Shown: positions 17,029-25,723 of the stretch, piece after piece | Position numbering within the stretch: the first letter of the stretch is position 1 | How the letters are laid out: each line of letters opens with the position of its first letter | Assembly (NCBI RefSeq): GCF_013403245.1 | Contig: NZ_JACBNQ010000022.1 | Span: forward strand, 1-64,000 | Source of the DNA: Sedimentibacter hydroxybenzoicus DSM 7310 | GTDB lineage: Bacteria; Bacillota; Clostridia; Tissierellales; Sedimentibacteraceae | Reading direction: 5' to 3' | Length of the DNA: 64,000 bases | The notes under the pieces: generated by a model | What the model was told of the DNA's origin: nothing | Database searches by the model: none | Seen by the model: the letters and a program-made list of their open reading frames with translations, nothing else | Position numbers and translations under genes: made by a program

Positions 17029-17222
17029 TAACTGCCGCCTTCTTTCATGCTGTCTAAAGATATTATTTCGCATATATCATCACCATTCATGGCAATTATA
17101 CCGTCCACTTTGGTCATATCTATTCTTACTCCACGAATAATCATGTCGGTTGAAAGCCAATGCTTTGAAATGAAGTGATTAATCTGTTGTCTATTTTGTT
17201 TACTAATAGGTAAATACTTCAT
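17007..17222 (-). pseudogene. Truncated GNAT acetyltransferase remnant
   Basis: The 71-codon frame begins like intact GNAT proteins (MKYLPISKQNRQQINHFIS, then HWLSTDMIIRG and MTKVDGIIAMNGDD) and reaches the ICEIISLDSMKEG strand, but the acetyl-CoA-binding half (G-x-G-x-A loop and beyond) is missing and the strand between NGD and CEI looks deleted. The final YVFIVSV-stop is encoded by the palindromic element. GGAGAG site still present. It may be transcribed but is not expected to be a working enzyme. Confidence 0.6.
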
Positions 17223-17280
17223 TAAACCTCTCCTGTAACACCACTTATAGAAAATAAAAAACTTGACGTATCCTACAACA

Positions 17281-17394
17281 TCATTTTAATAATTCAATCA
17301 CTTTTTTCTTTACATGATCAACTTTTTCAGGTTTTACACTTCCAAATTTTTTAATTACAATGTGTTTAGAAAGCGTGTATATTTTGTCAGCTCT
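17281..17394 (-). pseudogene. C-terminal gene remnant, possibly MazF/PemK-like
   Basis: An open stretch of 37 codons (..ADKIYTLSKHIVIKKFGS, then VKPEKVDHVKKKVIELLK and stop) preceded directly by an in-frame stop and with no start codon. The amphipathic end recalls the C-terminus of MazF/PemK-type toxins, a weak impression. The rest of the gene is absent. Confidence 0.3.
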
Positions 17395-17407
17395 TTATAT
17401 AGTATAA

Positions 17408-17545
17408 CCAAAATAAGGTTAGTGCACAAGTAGTGGAATGCATCAAATTTATTTGTTCGCTTTCACTCACATAAATTTGGTATTCTGTGCATATGACCTA
17501 TCCCCATTTTAATTTCGCTACCCGCTTATTAAAATGGGGTTAATC
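17408..17545. repeat. Intergenic palindromic repeat region
   Basis: Inverted pairs CAAATTTAT/ATAAATTTG and CCCCATTTTAAT/ATTAAAATGGGG, without coding potential. The inner arm followed by GGTATTC resembles the repeat at 39730-39845. The stretch 17223-17610 otherwise holds only the remnant at 17281 and the ssrA terminator. Confidence 0.5.
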
Positions 17546-17548
17546 CAT

Positions 17549-17574
17549 AAAAAAACTCCTCAGATTGAGGAGTT
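17549..17574 (-). terminator. Terminator of ssrA
   Basis: Minus-strand stem AAACTCCTCA/TGAGGAGTTT with a three-base loop, followed by seven T residues. Confidence 0.9.
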
Positions 17575-17610
17575 TAACATGCTTCCATAATTTATTGTGT
17601 ATTTAATGTA

Positions 17611-17962
17611 TGGAGGCGGTGGGAGTCGAACCCACGTCCGAAAATATTTCCACAAGTCTTTCTCCGAGTGCAGACGATAATTTATGTTTCGCCTCAACCA
17701 TCGCCTATCGTCAAGCTATGGTATCGGCTATCTCCGGTTGTTCAGCTTAAGGTCGAAGAACCCCTTAGGCAGTTCCCTGCTTTAAATGATGCCCCAACTT
17801 AAACTGCAGGTCGTCTAAGCGGGACAAGCGAGCAGCTTACGCTGCGAATGCTAAATTATTGTTTTCTTTTGCGTTTATTTTTGTTGCCACTTTTTACGTT
17901 GTTTGGCGACAACGACTCGCTTAACTTACTTCTATACCCCCGTCGAAACCATTTACGCCCCC
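17611..17962 (-). ncRNA. ssrA: tmRNA (transfer-messenger RNA)
   Basis: About 352 nt. The 5' end GGGGGCGTAAATGGTTTCGA pairs with the 3' acceptor strand CGCCTCC; the T-arm reads GTGGGTTCGACTCCCAC. Discriminator A is followed by TAC, so CCA seems not to be encoded. The tag frame starting at GCA reads ATKINAKENNNLAFAA followed by TAA, a normal proteolysis tag ending in AFAA. Adjacent to smpB, its protein partner (7-bp gap). Rescues stalled ribosomes. The exact tag start is inferred. Confidence 0.93.
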
Positions 17963-17969
17963 GTAATGG

Positions 17970-18419
17970 TTAATCGTCTTGTCTTTGTATACGGCGCTCG
18001 GCATCTTTTTTTGCAATATCCTGACGTTTGTCGTAGTTTTTCTTACCTTTTGCCACTGCCATTTCCATTTTAACAAGACCGTTTTTAAGATATAGACTCA
18101 ATGGTATCAATGAATAACCTTTTAAAGTTACCAATCCAATCAATTTTCTTATTTCTCTTTTATTTAAAAGAAGCTTTCTGGGCCTTAAGGGATCAACATT
18201 GTAAATGTTGCCTTTTTCATAAGGACTTATATGCAGATTGTAAACATATGCTTCACCGTTTTTTATGTTTACATAACTATCTTTTAAGTTAACTTTTCCC
18301 TGTCGTATTGATTTTACCTCTGTACCGACAAGTACAATTCCGGCTTCATATTTATCTTCTATAAAATAATCATGATATGCTTTTTTGTTGCTTGCAATAT
18401 TTTTTGTATTTTCAGCCAT
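17970..18419 (-). CDS. smpB: SsrA-binding protein SmpB
   Basis: 149 residues from the ATG at 18419, which has a GGTGAG site; earlier in-frame codons do not. Typical SmpB sequence: [48 protein letters not shown], then the basic tail [20 protein letters not shown]. It binds the tRNA-like domain of tmRNA. Directly upstream of ssrA and downstream of rnr, the usual order. Confidence 0.96.
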   Translation of the reverse strand: MAENTKNIASNKKAYHDYFIEDKYEAGIVLVGTEVKSIRQGKVNLKDSYVNIKNGEAYVYNLHISPYEKGNIYNVDPLRPRKLLLNKREIRKLIGLVTLKGYSLIPLSLYLKNGLVKMEMAVAKGKKNYDKRQDIAKKDAERRIQRQDD

Positions 18420-18550
18420 ATTCTCACCTACCATCAAGTGTAGGATGATTATAGCATTAATTATTTGCAATGTCAAATGTCAGTTTGTTTGAAAAATATG
18501 CATATATTTATTTTTTATGCATGATTTGTCAGTCAAAGTAATCAATAAAT

Positions 18551-18593
18551 AGGCTGTTGAAAAAGTTTGTTCTGCGTTTTCAACAACCTACCC
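18551..18593. repeat. Short palindromic element related to 10165-10286
   Basis: AGGCTGTTGAAAA and TTTTCAACAACCT form a 13-bp stem with one mismatch around about 13 bases. The ends match those of the larger element at 10165-10286. Located between rnr and smpB. Confidence 0.6.
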
Positions 18594-18646
18594 CTACATA
18601 TTATATATATTACAATATAAATCTTAAGCTAAGTTTAATTTTTACT

Positions 18647-20812
18647 TTAAACCTCAATTAAATCTTTTTCTTCATTCATTTTAACTTCTGTAAAATTTGA
18701 TATAAAAACAAAATCTATTTCGGCTTTTGCGATGCTTACGTTTAATACCTTGACCTTAACGTCTTCACCTATTCTGTATACCTTTCTGCTTGTTTGCCCG
18801 AATAATTCTCTTTTTTCATTATCGAATATGTAGAAATCATCAACCATATTTGATATATGCACAAGACCTTCAACTGTATTCTCCAGTTCAACAAATACTC
18901 CAAAGCTTGTTACACCTGAAATTACACCGCTGTATTTTTCACCTATTTTATCGGACATATATTCTGCAATTTTTATTTTGTCAACATCTCTTTCGATTTC
19001 ATCCGCAATTCTTTCCATTTTGGATGATTGCTCCGCCACTATGGCTGTACGTTCCGACAATCTGTGATAATCGTCTTCCGATAATTTACCGTTAAGCTGA
19101 CCTTTAATAATTCTGTGTATCTGTAAGTCGGGATATCTTCTTATGGGCGAAGTGAAGTGACAATAATACTGTGCTGCCAGTCCGAAGTGTTCCGAGCTTT
19201 CGGGTGAATATATTGCCTTTCTCAGTGACCTCAGCATCATATTGTTTATTAGTGATTCTTCTTTTTTCCCTTTAATTTTTAATAAAAGCTGCTGCAATTC
19301 TCTCGGGTGAACCTCGTTTGAGCCCTTCAACGCATACCCCAAATTATGAATCAATATGCTGAATTCATGCATTTTTTCTTCGTCGGGGTCCTCGTGTATT
19401 CTGTACACAAAAGGCATGTTGAGCCAATAATAATGTTCTGCAACGGTTTCGTTGCAAGCAAGCATAAATTCTTCTATTATCTTATTTGAAACTCTTCTTT
19501 CATACTTTGTTACGTCGGTTGCTTTACCCGTTTCATCCGTAATAATTTTTGTTTCGGGAAATTCAAAATCGATTGCACCTCTGAGCTCTCTTTTTCTTCT
19601 TAAAATCAAGCTTAACTCTTCCATATTTTTAAGCATGGGGAGAATTTCTTTATATTTTTCCGACAATTCTTCATCGTTATTTTCTAATATTTCAGATACA
19701 TCAGTATACGTCATTCTGTAACGATTTTTCAGAATACTCTCAAATATTTTATAATCTGTTACCTTTCCTTCTTTATTTATTATCATCTCAACGGAAAGTG
19801 TCAGCTTATCCTCTCCCGGGTTTAGGCTGCAGACACCGTTGGACAATTCCTTTGGAAGCATTGGTATAACTCTGTCGCTTATGTAGATACTCGTTGCTCT
19901 TTTTAATGCTTCCTTATCCAGGCTTCTGCCTTCTTTTACATAATGGGTTACATCTGCAATGTGTACTCCCAACATATATTCATCATCATTAATTTTTTCG
20001 ACATAGACAGCGTCATCTAAATCCTTTGCATCCTCACCGTCTATGGTAATTATGTTAAGATCTCTTAAATCCTTCCTGCGTTTGTACTCCTGCTCATGTA
20101 TTCCTTCAGATGAAACTCTTATTGCTTCCTTTATGACATCCTCAGGAAATACCTGTCTTACCTTTCTGTCAAGAAGCACGGCTTCTATATGTGTCCTTGT
20201 ATCTTCTATATCTCCGATTATTTCTACAATTTTACCTTCAGGATTCTTTCTTTTATCCGGCCATTCGGTTATTTTAACATTTACCTTTTCGTTTGTTTTG
20301 GCACCGTTGAACTCGTCTCCGGGTATAAAAATGTCAAAGGCAATTTTCTTGTCATCAGGGACAACGAAACCGAAATTTTTGCTTTTCTGAAATGTTCCTA
20401 TTACATATTCATTTGCTCTTTCAAGAATTCTTATAACCTTACCTTCAGGGCTTTTAACCTCTTCAGTTGTCTTCATAGGTCTTACGATAACTCTGTCACC
20501 GTGCATAGCTCCGTTCATATCTACAGGCGATATGAAAATATCACTGATGTCTTTGTTATCGGGTCTTAAGAAAGCAAATCCCTTCTGATTTCCGTCCAAG
20601 GTACCGGCAATCAAGTTCATCTTTTCGGGAATACCATATCTTTGTGACCTTGTAAATATTATACTTCCTTCATCTTCAAGCTCATTTAGAGCTCTTAACA
20701 ATTCTTTTTTCATGCTGCTTTCTATTTCAAATTCTTGTAAAAGCTCATGAAATGTCAGTGGTTTATATGCTTCTTCCTTCATATATGATAAAATTTTTTC
20801 TTTAAAGTTCAT
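18647..20812 (-). CDS. rnr: Ribonuclease R
   Basis: 721 residues. N-terminal helix-turn-helix-like region (1-60), cold-shock/OB domains (about 65-230), the RNB catalytic domain (about 245-570) with the acidic cluster DGEDAKDLDDAV and HYCHFTSPIRRYPDLQIHR, and a C-terminal S1 domain (about 625-705). 3'-5' exoribonuclease that degrades structured RNA and works with tmRNA and SmpB, whose genes follow. No lysine-rich tail beyond the S1 domain. Normally follows secG; here about 11 kb of other genes intervene. Confidence 0.95.
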   Translation of the reverse strand: MNFKEKILSYMKEEAYKPLTFHELLQEFEIESSMKKELLRALNELEDEGSIIFTRSQRYGIPEKMNLIAGTLDGNQKGFAFLRPDNKDISDIFISPVDMNGAMHGDRVIVRPMKTTEEVKSPEGKVIRILERANEYVIGTFQKSKNFGFVVPDDKKIAFDIFIPGDEFNGAKTNEKVNVKITEWPDKRKNPEGKIVEIIGDIEDTRTHIEAVLLDRKVRQVFPEDVIKEAIRVSSEGIHEQEYKRRKDLRDLNIITIDGEDAKDLDDAVYVEKINDDEYMLGVHIADVTHYVKEGRSLDKEALKRATSIYISDRVIPMLPKELSNGVCSLNPGEDKLTLSVEMIINKEGKVTDYKIFESILKNRYRMTYTDVSEILENNDEELSEKYKEILPMLKNMEELSLILRRKRELRGAIDFEFPETKIITDETGKATDVTKYERRVSNKIIEEFMLACNETVAEHYYWLNMPFVYRIHEDPDEEKMHEFSILIHNLGYALKGSNEVHPRELQQLLLKIKGKKEESLINNMMLRSLRKAIYSPESSEHFGLAAQYYCHFTSPIRRYPDLQIHRIIKGQLNGKLSEDDYHRLSERTAIVAEQSSKMERIADEIERDVDKIKIAEYMSDKIGEKYSGVISGVTSFGVFVELENTVEGLVHISNMVDDFYIFDNEKRELFGQTSRKVYRIGEDVKVKVLNVSIAKAEIDFVFISNFTEVKMNEEKDLIEV

Positions 20813-20895
20813 TATCTACTCCTTCAAAATCAAGATCAATAAGGGCACTGCCCGTCATTCAAGGTTCTGGGACGCCCACTGAAACCTTTGATTTC

Positions 20896-22050
20896 TTATT
20901 TATGTTTCCCGCCGCTTCCCATCCTGTTTAATAAATCAACGTCATAGGATACTATGTTTGATTTTTGTTGCTCTTGCTGAATTTCAGCAAATTCTATTAT
21001 TTTAGTTACTAAATCCGTAAAAGATATTCCTAATCCTTCCCATAGATAAAATGCAATGGAGCCGGGTATTGTATTGATTTCATTTACAAATATATTGTTG
21101 CCATCAAAAAGGAAATCTATTCTTGCATCACCACAGCAATCGATTGATTTAAAAGCTTCCTTAGCATACAATTTTATTTTTTCTTCAACTTCTATATCTA
21201 TATCTGCGGGTATTCTTCTTTTCGATTCCGATGCATCTTTCTTTTTGTTTACATATTTATCTTCATAGGTTAAAAACTCCTTCCATCCAACAGGTTCTTC
21301 ACAAAGCGAGACAGTAAGATCATTTTCATATCCCATAACAGCACAATTGATTTCCCTCACATTTTCAATGCATTTTTCTACTATTACTTTTCTGTCATAG
21401 TTTAAAGCCACTTCTATAGAAAACATCAGTTCTTCTTGATTATTAGCTTTGCTGATTCCAACGCTTGAACCTAAATTAGCCGGCTTTACTATTAAAGGAT
21501 AACCAATTTTTTCGATTTCCTCCATTATTTCTTGCTTGTTTTTTTCAAAACCGCTTCTGTAAAACCATGTATAACCGACTATGGGCAGATTGTTACTTTC
21601 AAAAACCTTTTTCATTATAACCTTATCCATACCTACAGAGGAGCTTAAAACAGAGCCAAATGCACATGGAACTCCATTCATCTGAAATATGCCGTGCAGT
21701 GCTCCATCCTCAACATTTGTACCGTGAACCGCCGGAAAAACTATGTCAATGCTATAAGTATTGTACTTTTTTCCGAAGAAACCTTGCTTTAAATCAGGAT
21801 GAGGATACAATATCAGTTTTCCATCTTTAAAACCGGGCAGCACTTCGTATGCATCTTCAAATTTTTTAGACTTGTAGTTATTAATGTCGTGAAGGCAATT
21901 CCCCACATACCACTTTCCGTCTTTTTGTATGTATATTATCCTTGGTTCATAAATTGTTTTATCGATGTTATCCAATACCTGAAGTCCTGTAATTATGGAA
22001 ACCTCATGTTCAACGGTTTTTCCGCCTATAATTATTCCGATTCTTTTCAT
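20896..22050 (-). CDS. ddl: D-alanine--D-alanine ligase family protein
   Basis: 384 residues from the ATG at 22050 (GGAGG site); the longer frame has no such site. ATP-grasp ligase with GGKTVEHEVSIITG, ALHGIFQMNGVPCAFGS, VKPANLGSSVGISKA and FLFDGNNIFVNEINTIPGS. It joins two D-Ala residues for peptidoglycan. Longer than most Ddl (about 350), with an extra polar C-terminal tail and a different specificity-loop region, so D-Ala-D-X (Lac/Ser) ligase activity cannot be excluded. 13 bp behind the membrane MurF gene. Confidence 0.88.
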   Translation of the reverse strand: MKRIGIIIGGKTVEHEVSIITGLQVLDNIDKTIYEPRIIYIQKDGKWYVGNCLHDINNYKSKKFEDAYEVLPGFKDGKLILYPHPDLKQGFFGKKYNTYSIDIVFPAVHGTNVEDGALHGIFQMNGVPCAFGSVLSSSVGMDKVIMKKVFESNNLPIVGYTWFYRSGFEKNKQEIMEEIEKIGYPLIVKPANLGSSVGISKANNQEELMFSIEVALNYDRKVIVEKCIENVREINCAVMGYENDLTVSLCEEPVGWKEFLTYEDKYVNKKKDASESKRRIPADIDIEVEEKIKLYAKEAFKSIDCCGDARIDFLFDGNNIFVNEINTIPGSIAFYLWEGLGISFTDLVTKIIEFAEIQQEQQKSNIVSYDVDLLNRMGSGGKHK

Positions 22051-22063
22051 AACAACCTCCATA

Positions 22064-23704
22064 TCAATTTTCGTTGTATGTGTCGGGCAAATCATTTTCG
22101 AATAATACTACATCATTTACTTTAGTAAGCTTTTTTAAAACTTTAGTTGCTTCATTCAATGAATTAACCACATACAAATTATCTTCATCAAAGCCATTCT
22201 TTTGTAAACCAGTCTGTATAGGAGCCGTTTGTTTTTTGCCTACCAATATGGCAATATCACAAACTGCTGCAATATTTTCTCCGAATTTTTCGTTTTCTGT
22301 TTGCTCATGATCTCCTAATTCTACCATACCCGGAGTTACAATTATTTTTCTCTTATCCTTGAATGACGCTAAAACATTCAGTGCGGCTTTTGCTCCGTCA
22401 GGATTTGAATTAAAGGCATCATCTATTACAATTACCCCGGTTCCCGGATCAATAAGCTGTAATCTGTGCTCTACGCTTTCTATATCAGCTATCCCTTTTC
22501 TGATTTCGTCTAAGGATAGTCCGAGCACCTTGGCAGTTGCTGCTCCCGCAAGGATGTTTAATATATTATGTTCACCTAAAAGCTTAGTTTCACATTCTAC
22601 GGTTCCTGAATCATTTATGCATAACGTGAATTTAGAGCCGGTATTTCCAACTACTATATCTGTTGCATACACATCTGCTTTATCTGCGTTTTTAATCCCA
22701 TACAGTATTTTTTCTTTATATGTTTTATCTGCCAATTTCTTTACATATTCATTATCATAATTAAAAATTGCTATCCCGTCATCAGGCAGACATTCTATAA
22801 GCTCATACTTCGTTCGCATAATATTGTCAATTGATTTAAATGTTTCCAAATGACATGGACCAATTGATGTAAGTATTCCTATCTTGGGATTGGTCAGCAT
22901 TGCAACCTCATGTATATCACCAACCTTGGTTGCACCTAACTCAGCTATAAATATTTCATAATCATCCGTTAAATCATTATTTATAACCTTGCTTATGCCC
23001 ATCGGAGTATTGTAACTGTCCGGTGTATTCAATACATTGAATTTCCTGCCCAATATTGCAGCAGTTAAGAATTTCGTGCTTGTTTTACCATAGCTTCCTG
23101 TTATACCTACAGAGGTTAATTTTGTCATGTTTTTTATTTTTTTTGATGCTGAATTATAAAAATTCTTATGTATATTTTTTTCTATTGGCTGTGCAACAAA
23201 ATTGGCTCCTATTATATAATATGAGCTGAAAAAATAAACTATAGACAAAAATCCTGACCATAACGGAAAAAATTTGACAAAATCTTTAGAAACAAATTGT
23301 ACAATTAAAACTAATATTATGAAATCTATGATGGCTAAGCCCATAGCAATGGCCAGCAATCTCTTTGCCCTTGGTGTAAATACCAGTGGTTTTTTTGAAT
23401 TATATTTTTCTTTATATTTAAATATTAGCAGAAGTGACGTAAAAACAGAAACAGCCATAGCATATTGAGTAATATTATTTTTACCTCCAGTTACGGCAAA
23501 TAAAAAAAATACGGTATTTATTATACAAATAGCTGTATATATTTTATCTTTTTGAGTGTATACTTTATCTTTATTTTTTTCAGTCCACTCTATATATTTT
23601 TCATTTTTATATCCTTCAATCTGAAGCATGTGTAATGAAAATCTCAGCTTGTAAAAACAAAGGGCAAACCAACAAATCGAAAACAAAAATATTGTAGAAT
23701 TCAT
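22064..23704 (-). CDS. MurF-like UDP-MurNAc-tripeptide ligase with N-terminal membrane domain
   Basis: 546 residues. About five hydrophobic segments in residues 1-170 precede a Mur-ligase body: P-loop GITGSYGKTSTK (about 200-211), NTPMGISKVINNDL, central domain with AELGATKVGDI and HNILNILAGAA, then the C-terminal domain with DDAFNSNPDG. It adds D-Ala-D-Ala to the UDP-MurNAc precursor. The membrane domain is absent from ordinary MurF and would place synthesis at the membrane. Next to ddl and a hydrolase, so a dedicated dipeptide-to-precursor cassette is likely. Confidence 0.85.
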   Translation of the reverse strand: MNSTIFLFSICWFALCFYKLRFSLHMLQIEGYKNEKYIEWTEKNKDKVYTQKDKIYTAICIINTVFFLFAVTGGKNNITQYAMAVSVFTSLLLIFKYKEKYNSKKPLVFTPRAKRLLAIAMGLAIIDFIILVLIVQFVSKDFVKFFPLWSGFLSIVYFFSSYYIIGANFVAQPIEKNIHKNFYNSASKKIKNMTKLTSVGITGSYGKTSTKFLTAAILGRKFNVLNTPDSYNTPMGISKVINNDLTDDYEIFIAELGATKVGDIHEVAMLTNPKIGILTSIGPCHLETFKSIDNIMRTKYELIECLPDDGIAIFNYDNEYVKKLADKTYKEKILYGIKNADKADVYATDIVVGNTGSKFTLCINDSGTVECETKLLGEHNILNILAGAATAKVLGLSLDEIRKGIADIESVEHRLQLIDPGTGVIVIDDAFNSNPDGAKAALNVLASFKDKRKIIVTPGMVELGDHEQTENEKFGENIAAVCDIAILVGKKQTAPIQTGLQKNGFDEDNLYVVNSLNEATKVLKKLTKVNDVVLFENDLPDTYNEN

Positions 23705-23715
23705 ATTATCACTCC

Positions 23716-24483
23716 CTAATTAAAATCATCTTTCAGAAATACATTTATAACTGCTTTAAATTGCTCGTAATTATCTATATAAGAATAATGACCGGCATCC
23801 TTAAAAACAATCAGTCCGCTGTCCTTGATTTTTTCTTCCATTATCTTACCCATGTAAACAGGGGTATCCTCATCATTTTCTCCCCATATGAGCAGTGCGG
23901 GTGCCTTAATATCAGGAAGCAAAGCAACTAAATTATCATGGATAACCTTGACCATAGTCTGCCTCATAATGCCGTCTGAAGCTTTGTAATCTGTTGAACC
24001 ATATTTTTTATAAAATTTTTCTATCTTTTGTTCTTTGGAATCTCCCTTAACAAACAACAAGTAGAAGCTCTTTAATAGTTTAAATGAATAAACCTTTATG
24101 TAATAATTTAGTTTCCTTTTCGGAATTATGCCTGCGCTGTCAATGAGTACAAGTTTTTTGACGTAATCATGCATACTTGATAATATTATGGATATTCTGC
24201 CGCCGTGTGAATGTCCGAATAATATTATATTGTCTAATTTTTTTAGTTCAATAAATTTATTGACACAATTTGCATAATCATATGAGTTCCACGGCTTCTC
24301 AGGCTTGTCACTTTCGCCGAAGCCGGGTAAATCTAAAGCTACAACTCTGCACTTATCTTTTAATATATTGGCTATAGGCATCATTGTCTGTATATCAGCT
24401 CCCCAGCCGTGCAAAAGCAAAACAGCAGTACCCTGACCTTCATCTATGTAGTTAATATTAATACCGTCAATATTAATTTGCAT
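23716..24483 (-). CDS. Alpha/beta-hydrolase
   Basis: 255 residues from the ATG at 24483 (GGGGG site); the upstream extension is read from repeat DNA. Catalytic triad visible: nucleophile Ser in FGHSHGGR, Asp in IWGENDEDTP, His in DAGHYSYID; oxyanion motif LLHGWGAD. Substrate unknown. Its stop lies 11 bp before murF on the same strand, so it is first in a hydrolase-murF-ddl operon, which hints at a cell-wall related substrate. Confidence 0.85.
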   Translation of the reverse strand: MQINIDGININYIDEGQGTAVLLLHGWGADIQTMMPIANILKDKCRVVALDLPGFGESDKPEKPWNSYDYANCVNKFIELKKLDNIILFGHSHGGRISIILSSMHDYVKKLVLIDSAGIIPKRKLNYYIKVYSFKLLKSFYLLFVKGDSKEQKIEKFYKKYGSTDYKASDGIMRQTMVKVIHDNLVALLPDIKAPALLIWGENDEDTPVYMGKIMEEKIKDSGLIVFKDAGHYSYIDNYEQFKAVINVFLKDDFN

Positions 24484-24495
24484 TATAACCCCCGT

Positions 24496-24590
24496 TACAA
24501 TTGATAGGCGATTGATTGGCTGTTGACTGGCAATGGATTGGCATTTGTTTTTTATCAATCGCAAATCCATTGCCACTCTATCGTTATATT
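24496..24590. repeat. 11-bp-unit inverted tandem array, locus 1
   Basis: Units such as AGGCGATTGAT, TGGCTGTTGAC, TGGCAATGGAT run in one direction; after a spacer with TTTTTT the units ATCAATCGCAA, ATCCATTGCCA run inverted. The halves can fold into a long hairpin. It lies in the leader of the alpha/beta hydrolase gene. Other copies are at 32229-32445 and 37258-37384. The remainder of 24591-24708 holds only the terminator below. Confidence 0.75.
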
Positions 24591-24627
24591 ATATGTTAAT
24601 AGTGTGAAATCTGCAAGCAGATAACTA

Positions 24628-24653
24628 AAAAAAGGACTACCCAAATGATAGCC
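24628..24653 (-). terminator. Possible terminator of the ABC operon
   Basis: Minus-strand GGCTA/TAGTCC (one bulge) with a long loop and then TTTTTTT, 60 bp past the last permease gene. Imperfect stem. Confidence 0.45.
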
Positions 24654-24708
24654 CTGCATATGATAGTATGATAAAGCTGTTTAGTTAAAAACCGAAAATA
24701 GGATTTTT

Positions 24709-25722
24709 CTATTCTGTAGAATTTTTACTACCACTGCTTGTTATAAAATAAAACAACATCCAAACTACGCAATGTATCAACAAAACAGCAAAATATGAGC
24801 TTATATTCTGTCCGCGTCCATTCACCAAGTCCATCAGACCATAAAAAGCAGCACTGGAAGGAAGCAGGTAGGATAAGATTCTGCCGATACTGTCCGCTGG
24901 AATCATCAGATAGAAAAGAATAGGTGGTGCAATAAACAATATCATAATCATTTTAATATAGACAATACCTGCCATAAGCCCGCTGGAAAATCGTCCGATA
25001 TACATCCCAATCAGCGCAGATATAAATGCAGACAATACAATTAACAACAATAACGGAAAGAGCTGCTCAATCTCAATTTTCATACATGCAAATGCGGTAG
25101 CAATGGTAGATAAAATACCACCGACAAGTCCTAAAGAAATTTTTTGAAACACATATTCCTGTTGTGTCATTGGTAATATTTCATTGATAAACGAAATGCC
25201 ATCCTCTTTTTCTCCGATAATACTCATTGCATTGAAAGTACATCCCATAAACATGGCCGTAACCATCGTTATTACGATAAGTAATGATTTGGGCCATAAA
25301 CTATCGCTTTGAGCTGGACGGGCTTCAACGGCGACTAACCTCATCGCTTCTCGTTCTTCGAAGAGCTGAGGAAGCTTATCGCCTATTGTTTTGTATAGTT
25401 GAAATTCATCTCCGGACAAGATAGACTTTATCGTACCACTATCCCGAACTACTCCAATCATTTGCGTGGCAGGGTCAATGACCGCCATTTGCAATCCTTC
25501 CATATCCTCATATACTGTGACACTTCCGTTTTGCTCTACCCAGTCTGCCATTTCTTCTGTCAAATCATTTTGAACTATACCAAAAGCCGTTTCTCCAAGG
25601 GTCGAAAAACTCACATCAGATAACAAGTTTATGGCAAGCCCGACAATAACGGGCAACAAAAAAGACAAGATACACATTTTATCCCGTCGGATATTTTTAA
25701 GCTGATGATATATACCTCTCAT
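24709..25722 (-). CDS. ABC-2 type exporter permease, second subunit
   Basis: 337 residues. One N-terminal membrane segment, an extracytoplasmic region (about 40-150) and five or six hydrophobic segments from residue 155 to the end, the ABC2_membrane layout. Last gene of the operon; its start lies one base after the stop of the other permease. Likely pairs with it and the ATPase to export a peptide antibiotic or similar. Codon use and local GC are higher than in neighbouring housekeeping genes. Confidence 0.8.
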   Translation of the reverse strand: MRGIYHQLKNIRRDKMCILSFLLPVIVGLAINLLSDVSFSTLGETAFGIVQNDLTEEMADWVEQNGSVTVYEDMEGLQMAVIDPATQMIGVVRDSGTIKSILSGDEFQLYKTIGDKLPQLFEEREAMRLVAVEARPAQSDSLWPKSLLIVITMVTAMFMGCTFNAMSIIGEKEDGISFINEILPMTQQEYVFQKISLGLVGGILSTIATAFACMKIEIEQLFPLLLLIVLSAFISALIGMYIGRFSSGLMAGIVYIKMIMILFIAPPILFYLMIPADSIGRILSYLLPSSAAFYGLMDLVNGRGQNISSYFAVLLIHCVVWMLFYFITSSGSKNSTE

Positions 25723-25723
25723 G

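Noticed and set aside
24496-24576. N-terminal extension of the alpha/beta hydrolase to 24576
   Set aside because: The extra residues are read from the repeat array and the family start with ribosome site is at 24483.
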